Positions 36,321 through 50,520 are shown, numbered from the stretch's first letter. The stretch is DNA of 64,000 nt from Utricularia gibba (GCA_002189035.1 CM007991.1:806001-870000); one strand, 5' to 3'. Numbers and translations are program-made. Notes: a model not told the origin generated them from the letters alone.

Positions 36321-37317
36321 CCTAAAGATGAAAGTCTCAATTCATCATCTTTTTCTTTGATTACCATTCATCCCTAGTGCTTGATGGTGAGCTTCTTGCA
36401 ATGGAAACACTTGGTTCAAATCATGCATTTGTAGGAGCTGTCTACCCTTTGCTGATTTCATCACCCCTAACAAATCATCACGTTGGTTCACTTGCAGGGG
36501 GAGATCTGAACATTTACAAATTTCAGTAGACCATCTTCTATCATCAATTCGCATCACCTCTGTAAATAGCTTCCCTTCATGTCATGGTTTTTGGACGTGA
36601 AGCCTCAGAAGGTAGGAGCATCAGCAGGTTTGTTCATTGCAGCTTCCTCTTATTTATTGTGATCAAAAGAAGCAAACCAGTTTGCAGCTTCTTGCACGAA
36701 TGCAGACGGGTTCCTGATCTGAGTTGCTGCTGTGTTAATCCTTCGTTTCTTGCTTATTTATATGGTGGTTTCTTTAGTTTTGTTGTATCATGGATTTTTC
36801 CTCCAGACGTGGCCTGAGGCTTCGATCTCTTGTGTACAACGGACATTTTTTTAGGCCAAGTTTCTTAGACTTAGAAGATTAAATCTGTTTGGTTCCGGAA
36901 TTAAAATATGTTTGATATGTTGATTTTGGTAAATATGCAGATTTTTCTAGTCATATTAATTTATTTTAAAATTAAATAATTTAAATCATATTAATTAAAA
37001 TATGAAAAATCTCTTTAGTTATCTTTTGAGCTATTATGAATTTAAGCATAATTAAGTTTTTACTTATTTTAAAGTGATTCTAGAATATTAAAGTTCGATG
37101 GCCGAAGGGAGCCGGACTCCGGCACATCGGAAAACAGGACTTCGCCACGTGTAAAGTTAAGAATGGGTCTGCAAAATTTGAAGCGCAAAGTTGCTGGAGA
37201 AGACGACACTGTCAGCCCAAAAATTTGTCCTCCTTAGGTTTCCCATTTTGATGGCCCAAGTCTTGAAGTATCCATTCCAGTTGGAAATCCAAGGGGTTCC
37301 TTTTCCTTCGTCTCAAA
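36321..37317. other. 3' UTR of the importin gene and promoter of GRXS16
   Basis: The left ~500 bases are probably 3' UTR. The right part is AT-rich, and a CACGTG at about 37146-37151 lies near the GRXS16 start. No additional gene is seen. Confidence 0.5.
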
Positions 37318-38866
37318 ATGGCGGCTCCGTGCATCTCATCTCCTGTGCATTCTCCCACGTCTTCGCTTCAATTGACCTCCAAATTCTCGGCGTCTCGATT
37401 CTTCTCGGTTTCTCTTCCTAATCATGGCTTCGTTTTCTCATCTGTAGCCCTCGGGCGTCGCTCGCCGATGGGGTACCGGCGGCGGCTGCCCAGCTTCACT
37501 GTCTGTGCTCTGAACAAGCTGTCGGAGACGGAATTGGTAGGCCTTTCCGATGGAGAAGGATTGCTTCCTTCTGATTCTGGAGTATACGCCGTTTACGACT
37601 CCACTGGCGATCTTCAGTTTGTGGGCATTACGAGGAATCTCGCAGCCAGCGTGGCTGCGCACAAGAAGTCTGTTCCCGAGCTCTGCTCCTCTGTGAAGGT
37701 ACTAATAATTGTACTACGTTATCTAGTCTATGAGCAACATTTTGTCTATGATTGATGACGTGCATGAATTGATTCTGCACCATGTTCGTTTTGATGGGTG
37801 TGATTGGTTTCCTCTTTTTCACAGTTTAGAGTTGGAATTATCTGCGTTTCGAGGATTGTAAATGGACCAATTTCCATTTGATGACGGTTTGAACTTTTCA
37901 GTCCATTTTTTGGTAGTTTTGAAACCTAAGCTAAGCTAAGCCACTTATTTGATAAAGACTTGGCTTTTAGTCTCTTGTTATGGCCTATCTTCATTCATGT
38001 CTGGGTATCTCACTCACCCACAGCACTTGCGTCATTGTGCATCTTTCTTAGATTTTGCAAAGTGGGAGCTCTTGTTGTAGATGATTTGTATCTACTTTTG
38101 GCATCTCTTTTTAGTGATGCCATTGCGCATGTAGCCTCTATTCCTTCTCATTGTTGCAGAGTTCAATGGGAAGCACAGCAGTAGCATTGGATCTTCAGCT
38201 TTTTTTTTTTCATCATAAGAATGATTGTTTGTGATGGAGTAGGCTTTTAAGGACTATAATTCAATAGAAACCTTATTGTTCTTCGAAGTGTCTTGTGTGA
38301 TGCGTGAGGGCTTGTCGCTCATGTTCCATTGTTGTCGACTTTCGATGATGCTTGGCATGCTGCAGGTAGGTGTGGTGGAAAACCCTGACAAAACAGCTCT
38401 AACCGAAGCATGGAAGTCATGGCTGCAAGAGCATATAGAAGCCACGGGCAAGGTTCCTCCTGGAAATCAACATGGAAACACAGTTTGGGTAAAGAAAACC
38501 CCCAAAAAGAAGTCTGATCTGAGACTCACACCCGGTCGCCATGTTGAGCTAACCATACCTTTGGAGGACCTCATCGACAAACTGGTTAAAGAGAGCAAAG
38601 TGGTGGCCTTCATCAAGGGCTCAAGAAATGCTCCATTATGCGGCTTTTCGCAGCGTGTCGTGGCGATCCTTGAAAACCAGGGGATAGACTACGAGAGCGT
38701 GGATGTGCTTGATGAAGAATACAACTACGGTTTGAGGGAGACGTTGAAGACATACAGCAACTGGCCTACCTTCCCTCAGATCTTCGTGAACGGTGAACTG
38801 GTTGGAGGGTGTGATATATTGACGTCCCTGTATGAGAAGGGCCAACTCAGTGATTTGTTGAAATAG
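37318..38866 (+). CDS. GRXS16: Plastid monothiol glutaredoxin S16 with GIY-YIG-like domain
   Basis: Two exons (37318-37698, 38366-38866) give 293 residues. The first ~60 residues are Ser-rich and lack acidic residues, as in a chloroplast transit peptide. Residues ~75-190 resemble the degenerate GIY-YIG nuclease fold fused to this glutaredoxin ([41 protein letters not shown]). The C-terminal glutaredoxin domain has the monothiol active site CGFS ([14 protein letters not shown]) plus the glutathione-binding [19 protein letters not shown] block. GRXS16 binds or transfers [2Fe-2S] clusters in plastids and takes part in redox signalling; the N-terminal domain has been linked to DNA processing. The domain fusion is plant-specific. 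The frame is intact. Confidence 0.95.
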
Positions 38867-40129
38867 TGGGGTACAAAGAACAATAAAGTGAAACTTCATT
38901 CATGCTGCATACTTGTTTCAAGAGTTTCTTTTCTCGTGAAAATGTAATTTAACAAAACATTGGGGCTGTAAGTTGTAATTCCAAGATTTTATTTGAAATG
39001 TTTTAAAAACAATTTTATTATAAAAAAATGAGTAAATTCTATTTTGAAAAATGAGGAAATCTAAAATTATTTTTTATTTTTAAGAAATTGATAATTTAAA
39101 ATATTGGCTAGTTCTATTTCATTAGTTTCTTGAAGTTATTTGATTTAATTTATATAAATTTAGATTTTGAGATAAATTTTATAAATTATTAAATTGTTTT
39201 TAATAATAAAAAATATATTATTTAATTTTAGTATATTCCATAAATACATATATATATATATATATATATTACATTAAATTCTATAACTATTTTATCTATT
39301 AAACTTGATAATATATAATTTAAAATATTAAATTCTACAATATAATATTGTATTATCTCATAAAATAATTTTATAATTTTAAGACTGATTATATTATTAA
39401 TAATTTACGTACTTTCAAATTACAGAGCAGACGCAAACTGGAGTTGTAAGTTGTAATAAGGTGAAGAAAAAAAACACATATAGGTGTACACTAAAGTCCT
39501 GAAAGCAAGAAGGGGTCCACTCAAGCGGTGTCCGCGTGTCCCAGTCAAGTCAACGTAAATACTTACTGGAATGAAGGGACTCGTGGCTATATTTATTCAT
39601 TTTTTTAACAGATTTTAATGGAAAAATTAAAAGAAAACAAACCCACTTGACATCAAATGGGTTAATAACTAACCATCCCCATTGACCCGAAAGGCATCCC
39701 TCACCTACTCCAAAAAACAATTAATCGAAATTTATAATTAATTAATTATTTTTTCCCATTATACACATGCAAATAATAAGAATTAAAATCTGAAGCATTA
39801 ATAAAAATAATAATAATAATAACTGCTGGAGCCTGGAGCACAAAAGAGGGCAGAATCAGGCAGGCATGAATGCAGATGGGCGGGTAATCTTGTCGGCTTC
39901 TTTACCAAACCTGGATGATTTGTCTGTAACGTATGCGTGATGTTCAGATGCTCACTTACAGACTACGGAGGGAGAGGGCCCTCCCCTCTACGAAGCCCCC
40001 GGGAGTAGTAATAACGCACGCCCATTTCTTTTAGTACAACGGAAGCCACCTTCTTCTTCCCGGACGTGCCTGAGTCCGGCGTCTCTCACCCTTCCTGCGC
40101 TTCATCTCTTTCTCTCGGTGCCCCTCCCC
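38867..40129. other. AT-rich intergenic region with TA microsatellite
   Basis: About 1.26 kb of spacer: a 3' UTR, a TA run at about 39248-39270 and, near 39940-40120, GC-richer sequence that is probably the 5' UTR of the WD40 gene. Confidence 0.5.
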
Positions 40130-43100
40130 ATGTTCGCGAAGCGTCTGCTAGAGAAGAAAACCGTCGGGCGTCAACAACAAGTCGTCGCTACTTTGATCTT
40201 CTCTTTTTTTTCTTTTCCGGGTGTCTTATTTGTTCTCTCTTCTGGTTTCAGTTTCAAGAAGGGGAGGTGTTGGCGCCCGGCGACGTTGATATCCGGATAG
40301 ACGCGCACTACGGTGTTCCCTCGACGGGCGCGATCCTTGCCTTCGATCCCATCCAGCGGGTACTCGCCATCGCCACATCGTAAGAGTTGCTTTCGCAGTA
40401 TAACCGTACGGTATCATACACACTGCAACTTTACCGGAACTCGACAACCTGTAAGTTTGTGGTTGGGCGTATCCACGTCCCTGTATGGAGGCAAGTTGGT
40501 CCCCATACAGAGGGAGCCTTGAAAAATGGACCTTCAAATAATTGCATTAAATTAAATGAAGTAAAATACAAAAAAGACAAATGGTGCTGTTTATTGTTGT
40601 CATTTCTTTGGACTTTGGATTTTGGAGTAGATAGTTTTTTCAGGGTTTTGTATGTTTTATATGGGCAAAATAAGCGTCACTTATAAATAAAAGGAAACTG
40701 TGTATCTTCAAACATTTGTTTTCCCTCAGAGTTGTTTTATTGATTTTGTTAATGTGATAGTTGTGGGAGACTGAGATTGTTTACATTTGCTTCTTTATAG
40801 CGAAATACTATTCTGTTGATATTCGATGTATTCTGTCATTATGATTTTTATGGTGTATTTCCAATTGACATAATGAAATGTGGATATCCAACCATTTCAA
40901 CATTATACACTCTCTTGATCGTAATGATGATCTTTTGTGCAGTGATGGTAGAATAAAGCTGATTGGTGGTGATAGCATTGAAGGGCTTTTGGTGTCCCCA
41001 AGGCTTTGCCCATACAAGTACTTGGAGGTTAGTCTATTTTCTATCTGAATCAGAGCATGGCCATTTTTGTGTGAGTATGTTTTCTTTTTCATTCCCAGTT
41101 TCTTCAGAATCAAGGGTTCTTAGTCAGCATCACAGAGACCAATTACATTGAGGTGGGTGGGTTCCTTTTTGCTTGTTTTCATAGTTATTTCATAATATCT
41201 CGAATGCTCTCCTCATTCCTCTGTTTGTGCTGTGAATGTGATTGTGCTAATCCCACGTTGAAATCCAACTACAGAGCTTGCGTTTATCAAAAGTGCTGAA
41301 GGTTTGAGTTCCTTTGCAACAGGTTTGGGATCTCACTCAGAGATTGTTAACTTGCAGTTTGAGATGGGAATCGAACATAACTGCGTTTTCTGCAGTCAGT
41401 GGCTCTCTGTTTATGTATGAACCGATATCCATGATCATGAAGGTGGGTTTTGTTGGTGGTTTTTATGACTTGCTCATTTTCTTACTCAGGTATGTTGGTG
41501 ATGATCATGGGTTGGTGTCTGTCGTTAAGTATGATTCTGGAATTGAAGAGCTTTTGCAATTTCCGTATAAACTGCCATCAGAGTCACTCGCTGGTGAGTA
41601 CTGCAAAAGGAGTTACCCATTAGCAGAACCTCTTTGATTTTTCCGCTGCAGCAGGACTAGCTTCTAGTTGATTGATTTTTCTTGATTTTCCTCCTTAAAA
41701 CCTCTCCATCGAGTCCATTAAACAGAGAAGTTCGTGTGTTTATTGTACAGAAGCTACTGGGATTTCCAACTCAAAACATCAATCTGTCGTCAGGCTGCTT
41801 CCTCAGCCCGGCACCTTCAGAAATAGGCAAGCTAGAAGTACCCTTTTCACTCATTCTCTATATATATCTCTTGACGAATACTGTAACAAAGTTGAATAAG
41901 TCTCTCAAAACAACATCGCTCATTGAGACAGATGCAGGAATCTACAAAGAAAGGAAGATGGTGACCATTACAATAACTTAAATCTCTGCTTACAATGAAA
42001 ATCTTGACTCCAAAAACTTATTCATGTAATAGGATATTGATAGCGTATAGAAGTGGACTGATCGTACTTTGGGATTTGGAGGAGTCACGTTCGGCTGTGC
42101 ATCTCAGTCATAAAGACCTTCACTTGAAACACAGAGTAGTTATTCCTAAGCATGACGCAGATGACATCATTCTCAATGATGTATCCTGCTTTGACTTGGA
42201 GAGAAAGGAAATCACTTCTCTTTGCTGGGTATCGAGGGATGGATCCATTCTTGCTGTTGGATATGCAGATGGAGATGTACTTTTATGGGATTTGTCGAAA
42301 AGTTCTTCAGCTGGAAAACAATTGCTGTCGTCAAATATTTGCAAGTTACGGTTATTCTCCTCCCAGAAGAGGTCTCCAGTCATCTCTTTGGTATGGTTAG
42401 ATAACAGTAAATCTTCTAACCATGAAGGTGAACTTTTTGTGTGTGGAGGTGATGGACAAGGCCGTCAAGAAGTTATTACAGTGAGTTACTGCCATTATTC
42501 CTTCACGTAATCCTCTTTACTATCACTTAAGTATAGTGAATACGCATATGAGGAACATATTCTGCATTTGTTAATTGTGCATTAACATCTTGATATCCTT
42601 ACTTTCATTGCCCTGAGACACCAAAAAGCCCCAGCCTGGTTTCAAATCCTGCTAGTTATTTGATCCATCTTTCTACTCTTCCGGTTTTAGGTTCTAAATC
42701 TTGAATGGTCGTCCATACTGAAAGATATCCGGTGTAAAGGCCGTAAAGAACAATCACTCATGGGGCCCTTTGCTGATATGAAGTTGATCACATCATCTAG
42801 CACAGAACCATCTGCTGCTACAGATTCATCTCTGTTTGTATTGTTGAAGCCGGGGTGCCTTCATATTTATGACACTAGCAGCCTCTGGACCCTAAATTCT
42901 ATATCCAGGAGTGAGCCACATGTGCATTTTATAAATTTCCCTTCTGTCATACCTACAGTTGATCCTGTGATGACAGTAGCAAAATGTTGTTATTTCTATG
43001 GAAGCATTTGTGAGGTATACTTCTGCCTTTCAATTCCTTTTATTTGTTCTTTGTCTTCTTTCTTAAATAACTGGAAATGAGGCATTTTGTAGATGTTTTC

Positions 43101-45992
43101 TGTGCAACCAGCATTGACCGTGCTTGGACATAAAAAGTGGCCTGTGACTGGGGGCGTGAGTAATGACAGAATTCCAAGCAAAAATAAGATTCTGAGACTG
43201 TATGCAGCTGGCTATAAAGATGGATCAGTTCGAATATGGGATACCACTCGTCCTGTTTTTCAACTCTCCTGTGTTTTAAGCAATAAGGTAATGGAAATGA
43301 TGTTGCAGAAATCATTCCCTTAGATCAGGAAGATTAGCTAATGTTACCACCAAGATTAATTTGTATAGTAATGAATGTCAGGTTGAGTTCGGGAGTCTTG
43401 TTGATTCCAGGGCTTCACCAGTAGCAGCACTTGATTTATGCTCTTCCACTTCATCATTAGCTGTCGGGAGAGAATGTGGTCTGGTTAGAAACGCTTGGAT
43501 GAATATGTGCATCAAGAAGACGTTGATTTAATTCCTTAGTTATTGTATGCAGGTTCAGTTGTATGATCTTTCCGGTAGTGATGACACAAGATGTTATTTT
43601 GTTTCGGAAAGTCGAAAAGAAGGTGTTTTTCTTCTGTTCAAGGCACTTGTTTTTAGATCATATGGCATTTGCAAAACTCATTGATAATTTTCTTTCAGTT
43701 TGCCGCTCTGTTAAAGATACAAAAGGCCCTACTTGCAGAGCCATTTTCAAGATTCAATTATCAAGTGTCCGGACACTGAAATTCACAGATGAAGGTTCCA
43801 AACTTGTGGTTGGATATGGATGCTCTCGCGTATGTGGTCATCTTCTGTTCAGTATCTCTTGTATTTCTTTTCATATCATGAGCTACGTGTGCTCATGGCT
43901 TTCTTGGTATTTGCTTCTCAGATTGCATTGCTGGACATGAGCTCATATGCGGTTATATTTTTGAAAGAACCAATATCAAATTCTCCAGTGGTATCAGTTC
44001 TCTGGAAAGACTTTGTCAGCGAATCTTCTAAAATCAGCAGGGGAGAACTCATACTCATGTTAACCATGGATGCAAGTTTTTGTGTCATTGATGGTTATAA
44101 TGGTAACACAGTACAGCAAAGGAAGAAGCCTAATGCAGTTTCAATGCACGTTATAGGCAAGTATCTTTCCTGTTAACTCCATTGCGATTATCAGATTTGT
44201 ATTCATTATCTTGTTTCATTTCAGAAAGTCACTCTCTGGATAGCAGCAACACCTCTGTTCCAAATTTAAAGGATTTGCATGTCTTACTCTCTTGCAAAGA
44301 TTCTTTGCGCCTCTACTCTGCTAGGTGTTTGATGCAGGTGAGTGGCTTATCCTTCTTTACTTTTTTGGGGGATACTCTTTCACAAAATACATCTTTTTAT
44401 CAGGCAGCAAGCAAATCTATTCACAAGGTGAAGCTTTCCAAACCCTGTTGCTGGACTGGCTATTTCAGGAAAGATGAAATGGTTGGTGGATTAGTTGTAT
44501 TTTATCAGACAGGGGAACTGGGAATCAGGTAAGTCACTTCAGTTCGAGTTATCAATCAAGTAGTTGTCGAAACTGTCGCCCGCTTGTGACTGCACTGCAG
44601 ATCTCTGCCTAATCTAGAAGGGTTGAGGGAATTCCCCTTAATGTTGAACTCGAGATGGAACTTCAATTGGATTCCAGAGATGGAGAAGCTCATTACCTCC
44701 ACAGAGGAAGGAGATGTTGTACTGGTAATCATGCAACCATTTTTACTGCTTTGGAAGAGTGATCCTTCACATTCTAGTGAATTTTCGAAGGCAAGATGAC
44801 AACATCTTTGTTGTTGTTCAATGGCACAGGCAAATGGCTCTGAAGTGGTGTTTATCTCTGTGCTGGATGGTGAAAATGCTTTCAGGTTCCTGTTCTTTAT
44901 GCAGTTCATTTCCTGCCTGTCATTTATTTGGAGCTTTAGACAGAATTGATTCTATATATGCAGAATCCCAGAGCTTCTTCCAAGCTTTCATGATCCAGTG
45001 CTTGAAGCCACTGCCAGTTCTGCTACTTCGGCTGCTGTATCTGCTCCAAAGAAAAAACAGGTTCCCTGCCCAGTTCGTTTTTTCTTTTCTCCAACAAGAG
45101 ACACAGGACACATATCTTGACTATATTCCATGTTCATCAGGTTCGAAAACCTGGGATCATGGGTGCTATAAAAGGGCTTAAAGCAAGAAAACCATCCAAG
45201 CACATTGAAAATGAATGTGATCCTAACACAAGTTGCAGTCAGCTAGATGACATCTTCGCCAGGAATCCATTTCCAGAGTCATCAGGAAGGCACCCTCCTG
45301 AACTCAGCATAGGTCTAACTCCTTTCCACTGTACTCCTCTTACTATATATATGCAATGAGTAGTCTTATTGAGCAGCACTTAACATGTTTTTAGATGACA
45401 TTGAAATCGACGAACCGATGAATTTGGAGTGCTCATCATCAACAGGAACAGGCAAGAGAAGGAAAGGTGAGTTGATGCTTGCTTTTTATACTCTTGCTTG
45501 CTGTGCAGCATGGTCAAATACCCGGGCCAACTTGTAGGGAAGAAGAGTAAGAGTGAAAATATGGTGACTCAGAGAGTTGTTGAGCCGTCCATGCCCAGAG
45601 TGAGGACTCAGGAAGAGATCCTTGCTAAGTACAGGCAGTCCGGGGTGAGCAACACACACTCGACACAGACATTTCAATCTTTTCTCAAACTACGTGATAG
45701 ATGAAGATTTCAACACTCATTTGTTGTGAACACCAGGAAGTCTCATCTGTGGCTGGAGATACAAGAAACAAGCTCATTGAGCGCCATGAAAAACTAGAGG
45801 TTTGGTAGTGTTTGAAAATGGGAAGCCATGCTTGCCTATTCGATATGGGATATCACCAACTTCTGTTTGTTTTTGTTTTTTCAGAAAATCAATAAAAGAA
45901 GCGAAGACCTACGGAGTAGTGCTGCGGAGTTCTCATCAATGGCGGATGATCTTGTCAAGGTGCTGGAGAATAGAAAGTGGTATCACTTATAG
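40130..45992 (+). CDS. Tomosyn/LLGL-like WD40 protein with C-terminal R-SNARE-like segment
   Basis: Many exons start at the ATG at 40130 (MFAKRLLEKK). Exon 1 (40130-40180) joins exon 2 at 40252. N-terminal beta-propeller repeats of the Lgl/tomosyn type follow: HYGVPSTGAILAFDPIQR, DGRIKLIGGDSIEGLLVSP, FLQNQGFLVSIT, RILIAYRSGLIVLWDLEES and later AAGYKDGSVRIWDTTRP and LAVGRECGLVQLYDLSG. The last exons encode RTQEEILAKYRQSG, KLIERHEKLEKINKRSEDL and SMADDLVKVLENRKW, a heptad-repeat R-SNARE-like motif as in tomosyn. Such proteins bind syntaxin-type SNAREs and tune vesicle fusion at the plasma membrane. I could follow the frame throughout without correction. The intron starting at 41827 has a GC donor. 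The gene lies tail-to-tail with the trihelix gene, with ~545 bases between stop codons. Confidence 0.92.
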
Positions 45993-46537
45993 CAAGCCGT
46001 CACCTCCAACAAAACACATGTTCAGACTAATAACATACCTTCCATATATACGAATGAAATAAACTATCTAAATATGAAGCACAGGCAAGAAGAAAGTCAT
46101 GCACCATCTCCTTCAAAAGATGGTTTTTTTTTTCTTTCTTCGAGTTGGGTTTTTGTTTTTCTTCGACGGGTTGGTTGCTTTTAGGGATAACTTCTGAACT
46201 ACCAGCCGATAACCTTGAAAAGCAAAAGGAGCTGTTCATATTTGAACCCCGGGAATCAACTTTTTTCCCAAACTCTGACTTCGATTAGTCATTCTCACTC
46301 CACCAGCACTGCACGTTTGTGACATTCAACTACTTTAACTTCTCAATACAATTAAAAACGTGTACCAGATATCTGATAAGATTAGTAGGGTTATCAGATG
46401 GAGAACTATGAATTTAGATAATTGTGTTAGCTACATCAAGATTACTGTTTTGGGTAGTTCTTTTTTGTACATCAGACTGATCAGAGCAACGAATCCTTTC
46501 TTTATCAATGAATCCACAAAAAGGAAAGAACCCTTTG
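45993..46537. other. Tail-to-tail spacer
   Basis: 3' flanks of two convergent genes. No gene is seen. Confidence 0.5.
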
Positions 46538-47476
46538 TCACAATGCATCATCTCTTTGAAGCTTGTCAAGAAGAGCTGAAATTAGGGCATCCCTTTTCTC
46601 ATTTCTGGCTTCTTCCCTAGCTCTCAGTTCATCCTCTTTCTGCCTCCATCTTTTCATTATCATCACCCTTTCGTTTTCCAAAGCCTCCATCCTTAGCCTC
46701 CACTCCATCTCTTTGGCCCTTCTTTCCTCTTCTCTCGCATCATAAGCATTCATCATTTGCATTTCCATTTCCATTTGCTGCTTCAAGAAGTCCTCCATGA
46801 TCTCTTTCACACTGTTAATCAGCCAACCCGAAGAGCTTTCTCTTTCGCTTGAGTTTAAACCCACATTCGCCTTCTCTTTTGCTTTCCTTTTCTTTCTTAG
46901 GGCACTGCTGCTTCCTCCTCCCCTTTCAGCATCGCTCTCATCGTTTTCCGATGACAACCGGTCAGCTCCCGGCTTCTTCGTTCCCTCGGCGTCATCCAAC
47001 CACATCACACGCTGCATTCGAGCTTCAAAAATAGCTTCCAAGTCACTGTAGAACGGGAAATGCTGCCTCGTCTCTTCTTCACCCATGGCTCCGCAACCCT
47101 ACCCAGAGAAAGCACACAAGATCAGTTCTGAGTAAAAACAGTAAAACCTGCATGCAATTGAAGATAAATTTGAAAAAAAATGTTTTTAAAATAATAAACA
47201 ATATTCAAGTAATTTAGAAATTACCCTGTAGCGAGTAACAAGGTTTTTCCATTTGCATTTGCACTGATCAGGGTTTCTGCTGTATCCCTTCTCCTTCATC
47301 CTGGTTGAGACGACTTCCCAGAGTATCTTATTACGCTTCGTCTCCATGAAAGTGGGATCCAGCTCCGCCCGGATCGCCAGAAACTCTCGGGTCTCCTTCA
47401 TGCTCCACTGGGGGAGCCTCTCGCCGGAGCTTCTCTCTACGTCGGCGCTTTGCGAGTACTGCTCGCCACGATACAT
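46538..47476 (-). CDS. Trihelix transcription factor, GT-3a/GT-3b type
   Basis: Two minus-strand exons (47476-47225 and 47098-46538) give 270 residues. The trihelix DNA-binding domain is at residues ~20-100: Trp-containing QWSMKETREFLAIRAELD, FMETKRNKILWEVVSTRM, then the hallmark QCKCKWKNLVTRYRG. The block HFPFYSDLEAIFEARMQRVMW follows, as in GT-3 proteins. A basic nuclear-localisation segment (RKKRKAKEKA) comes next, then a long charged coiled-coil ending LISALLDKLQRD at the C-terminus. GT-3 factors bind GT-elements or GTTAC-like sites in promoters and dimerise through the coiled coil. The start Met (47476) is preceded by unrelated in-frame sequence, so it is the best but not a certain choice. 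Confidence 0.93.
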
Positions 47477-48865
47477 AAATAAAATCGACCCAGATGAGGA
47501 CTGAATCTCCAAAGAAACTTCAGGAGAAGAGAGAAGGGAATATATACCCTTTAGGGCAGCAGTGGGAACGGAGAGCGCTTCGTTTGAATGCTCTTTGTTT
47601 GACCTGAGAGAGAGAGTAGTTTGAAAACGTAGTGTGGACGCTTGAATTTCTGCCAACGAAAAGGAAGCTGGGCATAAGGTGAAGTTTCTGTCTTGTCCTT
47701 GTTATTCCTAAATATTTTTAATAAAATAAATTTAAAAAACAATAAATATTTCTAGATTTCATTTTTTTTTCGTATTTATTAATAAAAATATTAAGATTGC
47801 TTATCGTCATGTAGGGGTGGGTACGAGTCAATATAAAAATTGTATCTAGATGGATATTGATTGACATACTAGACTTGTTCTTAATCATAAATTGATTCAG
47901 ATTATTATATAATTTATATATATTAATATAAATTTAACTTAATTCGTACGTTATAAATTCAACTGATTAGACTATTTAATTCATTTGATAAAAAAACATA
48001 ATTTTTAATTATTAGGCTACATTTAAGGCTCAATCAATTTTAACTCATCAAATTTATGAATGATTTAGGAGAATATTCTATATCAAAACGGTGTGTGAAA
48101 AAAGTATCTATGCTATGTGTAATTTTTTGTATGTGGTATATGAAAGATAAATGGGAAATCAGTACTTTTATAAAAAAACCCTAAATTTACCCGTACCCAT
48201 ATATTATGGGCTCAAATCATAATCGTCTTTTATAGTTACAGTTAATGGGTCCAATCCGTGACAGGTGAATTCGGTGGATATCCGAGTTGATAGACATCCA
48301 TGTCCACCTCTACAACCATGCACAATCAAGGGTATATTTGGTATGCATTATTAATAATATTTTGATTTTTAATAAATGTTATTTGATAACTATTTTTATG
48401 AAGAGAGCTTCAAAAATTGTATTTAGATAAAGTAAAGAGGGAGAGAGAGAGAGAGAGAGAGATCTTATTGAATTTTTTTTTTAATTTATTGTAATAATTA
48501 CTAAATACTAAATACACACTATAATACTTTAAAAAAAGGCAGCATATTTAATCAAAAATATTTTTATCATTTATAATTTTAGGGCAAAATCAAGAATACA
48601 TATGACGTAAATCAGAGCAATGCTTTCGGACAGGAAAATTTTTTCGAGTGAAATCATAATAAAATTAAAATATTCTATTTGCCTTTAACCGATGTGGTAC
48701 GGAAGTGGAGAGGAATGTACTTACAAAATAAGTCAACAACAATCATCATAAACACTCCTTCATCTAAAAAGAAGATTCAACAAGAAAAGGCCTTAGGATT
48801 GAATCTCATAGAAGTGATAACCTAAAAGGGGAAGGTGAAAAAAGCATAATTACCAGGCTCCACGG
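47477..48865. other. AT-rich intergenic region with GA microsatellite
   Basis: About 1.4 kb. It holds the trihelix gene promoter, an AT-rich core, a (GA)n run at about 48439-48462 and the 3' flank of the DnaJ gene. No gene is seen. Confidence 0.5.
48439..48462 (+). repeat. (GA)n microsatellite
   Basis: A GA dinucleotide run of about 12 units. Confidence 0.95.
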
Positions 48866-50520
48866 TCAGGAAGAAGGTCCTAATAACCGCTTAATGCCTG
48901 TTTTCTGCTCTGTGCTAAGCCTGCTCGGGAACTTGATGTTGAACTTGATTCTGAGGTTACCCTTTTGGCCTGGATCCTTGGATATTGGCATTCCCTCCCC
49001 TTTCACAACTTCTTCGTAGGTAGGACTCACGATATTGGTGATGGGTATCGTGAGGCTCCGGCCGTCCAGGGCTGTCACTTGGGCGGTAAAGCCGGTGAGG
49101 CTTTCAGATAAAGTGATCTGCTGGGTGGTAACCAGATCATTGCCATCTCTCTTGAACACTGGATGAGGCTTTTCATCGATGATGAAAACTAGATCAGACG
49201 GTATGACACCTCGTTGCTCGTTTCCTTTCTCTGGGAAAGTGATTTTGGTTCCCTTCTTCCAACCTGGTTTGATGGTTATCGTGAGGATCTCTTCCACTGA
49301 CGCTGGCCGCCTGCCAAAGAGAGAGAACAGTAACTTAGATGTGTCAAGCAGAGAACCACAGAACCGCTTGTTAATTAGTGTTTAGGGTGTTCTGATTGTC
49401 AGCGCACTTCCTGTGAGTGCTACCATCTCTAGTTGAGAAAAACAGGGTTAGCAAGCAAATGCAATGTGGATAAGTAGTAGCTTATCGTTCTCAAAAGGAA
49501 GATGAATCCTAAATTTCAGATTTGCAATGACACTAGCATCACAAGAAAAAACAGATACACAATTCATCATTAGTCTTCTCAGTATCACATATCTTCTTTC
49601 TCCCAGAACTAACAACATTTGAAGCTACATTGGCATGTGGATAGAGAGGAAGGTGCATCAAGGTAGCATTTGGGATCTCCTATTACACATCATTGACAGA
49701 AAAAAATGCTTAATTTTTCGGACTACTTGTGTTAGCTTTTTTCACAGAAAGAAACCTGCTCAACAGAACGTATGCATGGTGAACCGCTTAAGCCCCACAT
49801 TTCCACTCATGTAAGTGGCATACCACTGCACAACTTTATTTAAAGGAAAAAGTAAGTGATTGTGTGAATAAAACTTGAAGATAGAAACTTTTACCCACTA
49901 GCATCAATAACATCCCGCGAAATCTTCATTTTTTTCGAAGCACCCTTGTATAATTCTTCCAAACTACAAAGCAATATCGAATCGATAGGCGCAGCCTTCC
50001 GCGGTGGCATACTGTTGGAGGTTCCTTCCCCTCCAAACCTATTAAAACCAGATGGACCTGCTCTTGGCACACGAGGCATATCACCCATCCCTCCTCCAGA
50101 TGAACTTTGAAAACCAAAGAACTCAGCGAAAATGTCTTCAGCGCTACGGCGACTAAAACCGAAACCACTGCTTCCCCCTCCATCCGTAAATCCAGATGGA
50201 CCCGGAGGTGGAACCTGCCCCTTCAGTCCCTCCTCTCCATACTGATCATAAATCGCTCGCTTTTGGGGTCACTCAAAACCTAAAAACAAACAAAATTTCT
50301 CAAAACCCAGACTCAAAATACAACCATAAAGCCAAAAAGAGGACGAATCCCTTACGTCATAGGCCTCTGATACTTGCTTGAATTTCGCTTCAGCGGCTTT
50401 CTTGTTATCAGGATTCTTATCGGGGTGCCATTTCATTGCGAGTTTGCGGTACGCTTTCTTGAGATCATCATCACTGGAGGAACGCTCCACCTGAAGAATC
50501 TTGTAGTAGTCGACGCCCAT
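48866..50520 (-). CDS. Type II HSP40/DnaJ (DNAJB-type) co-chaperone; apparent frame break in the J-domain end
   Basis: Three minus-strand exons (50520-50356, 50279-49895, 49310-48866) encode 331 residues if one base is added. The J-domain has [27 protein letters not shown] with the HPD catalytic motif, and ends at LSDP followed by IYDQYG. A Gly/Phe-rich linker follows ([20 protein letters not shown]). The C-terminal peptide-binding domains I and II ([57 protein letters not shown]) lack the zinc-finger region, so this is type II. It stimulates Hsp70 ATPase activity in the cytosol or nucleus. As written, the frame breaks after LSDP: the GGGG at 50265-50268 (CCCC in sense) is one base short of what the conserved [10 protein letters not shown] needs. 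Confidence 0.9.
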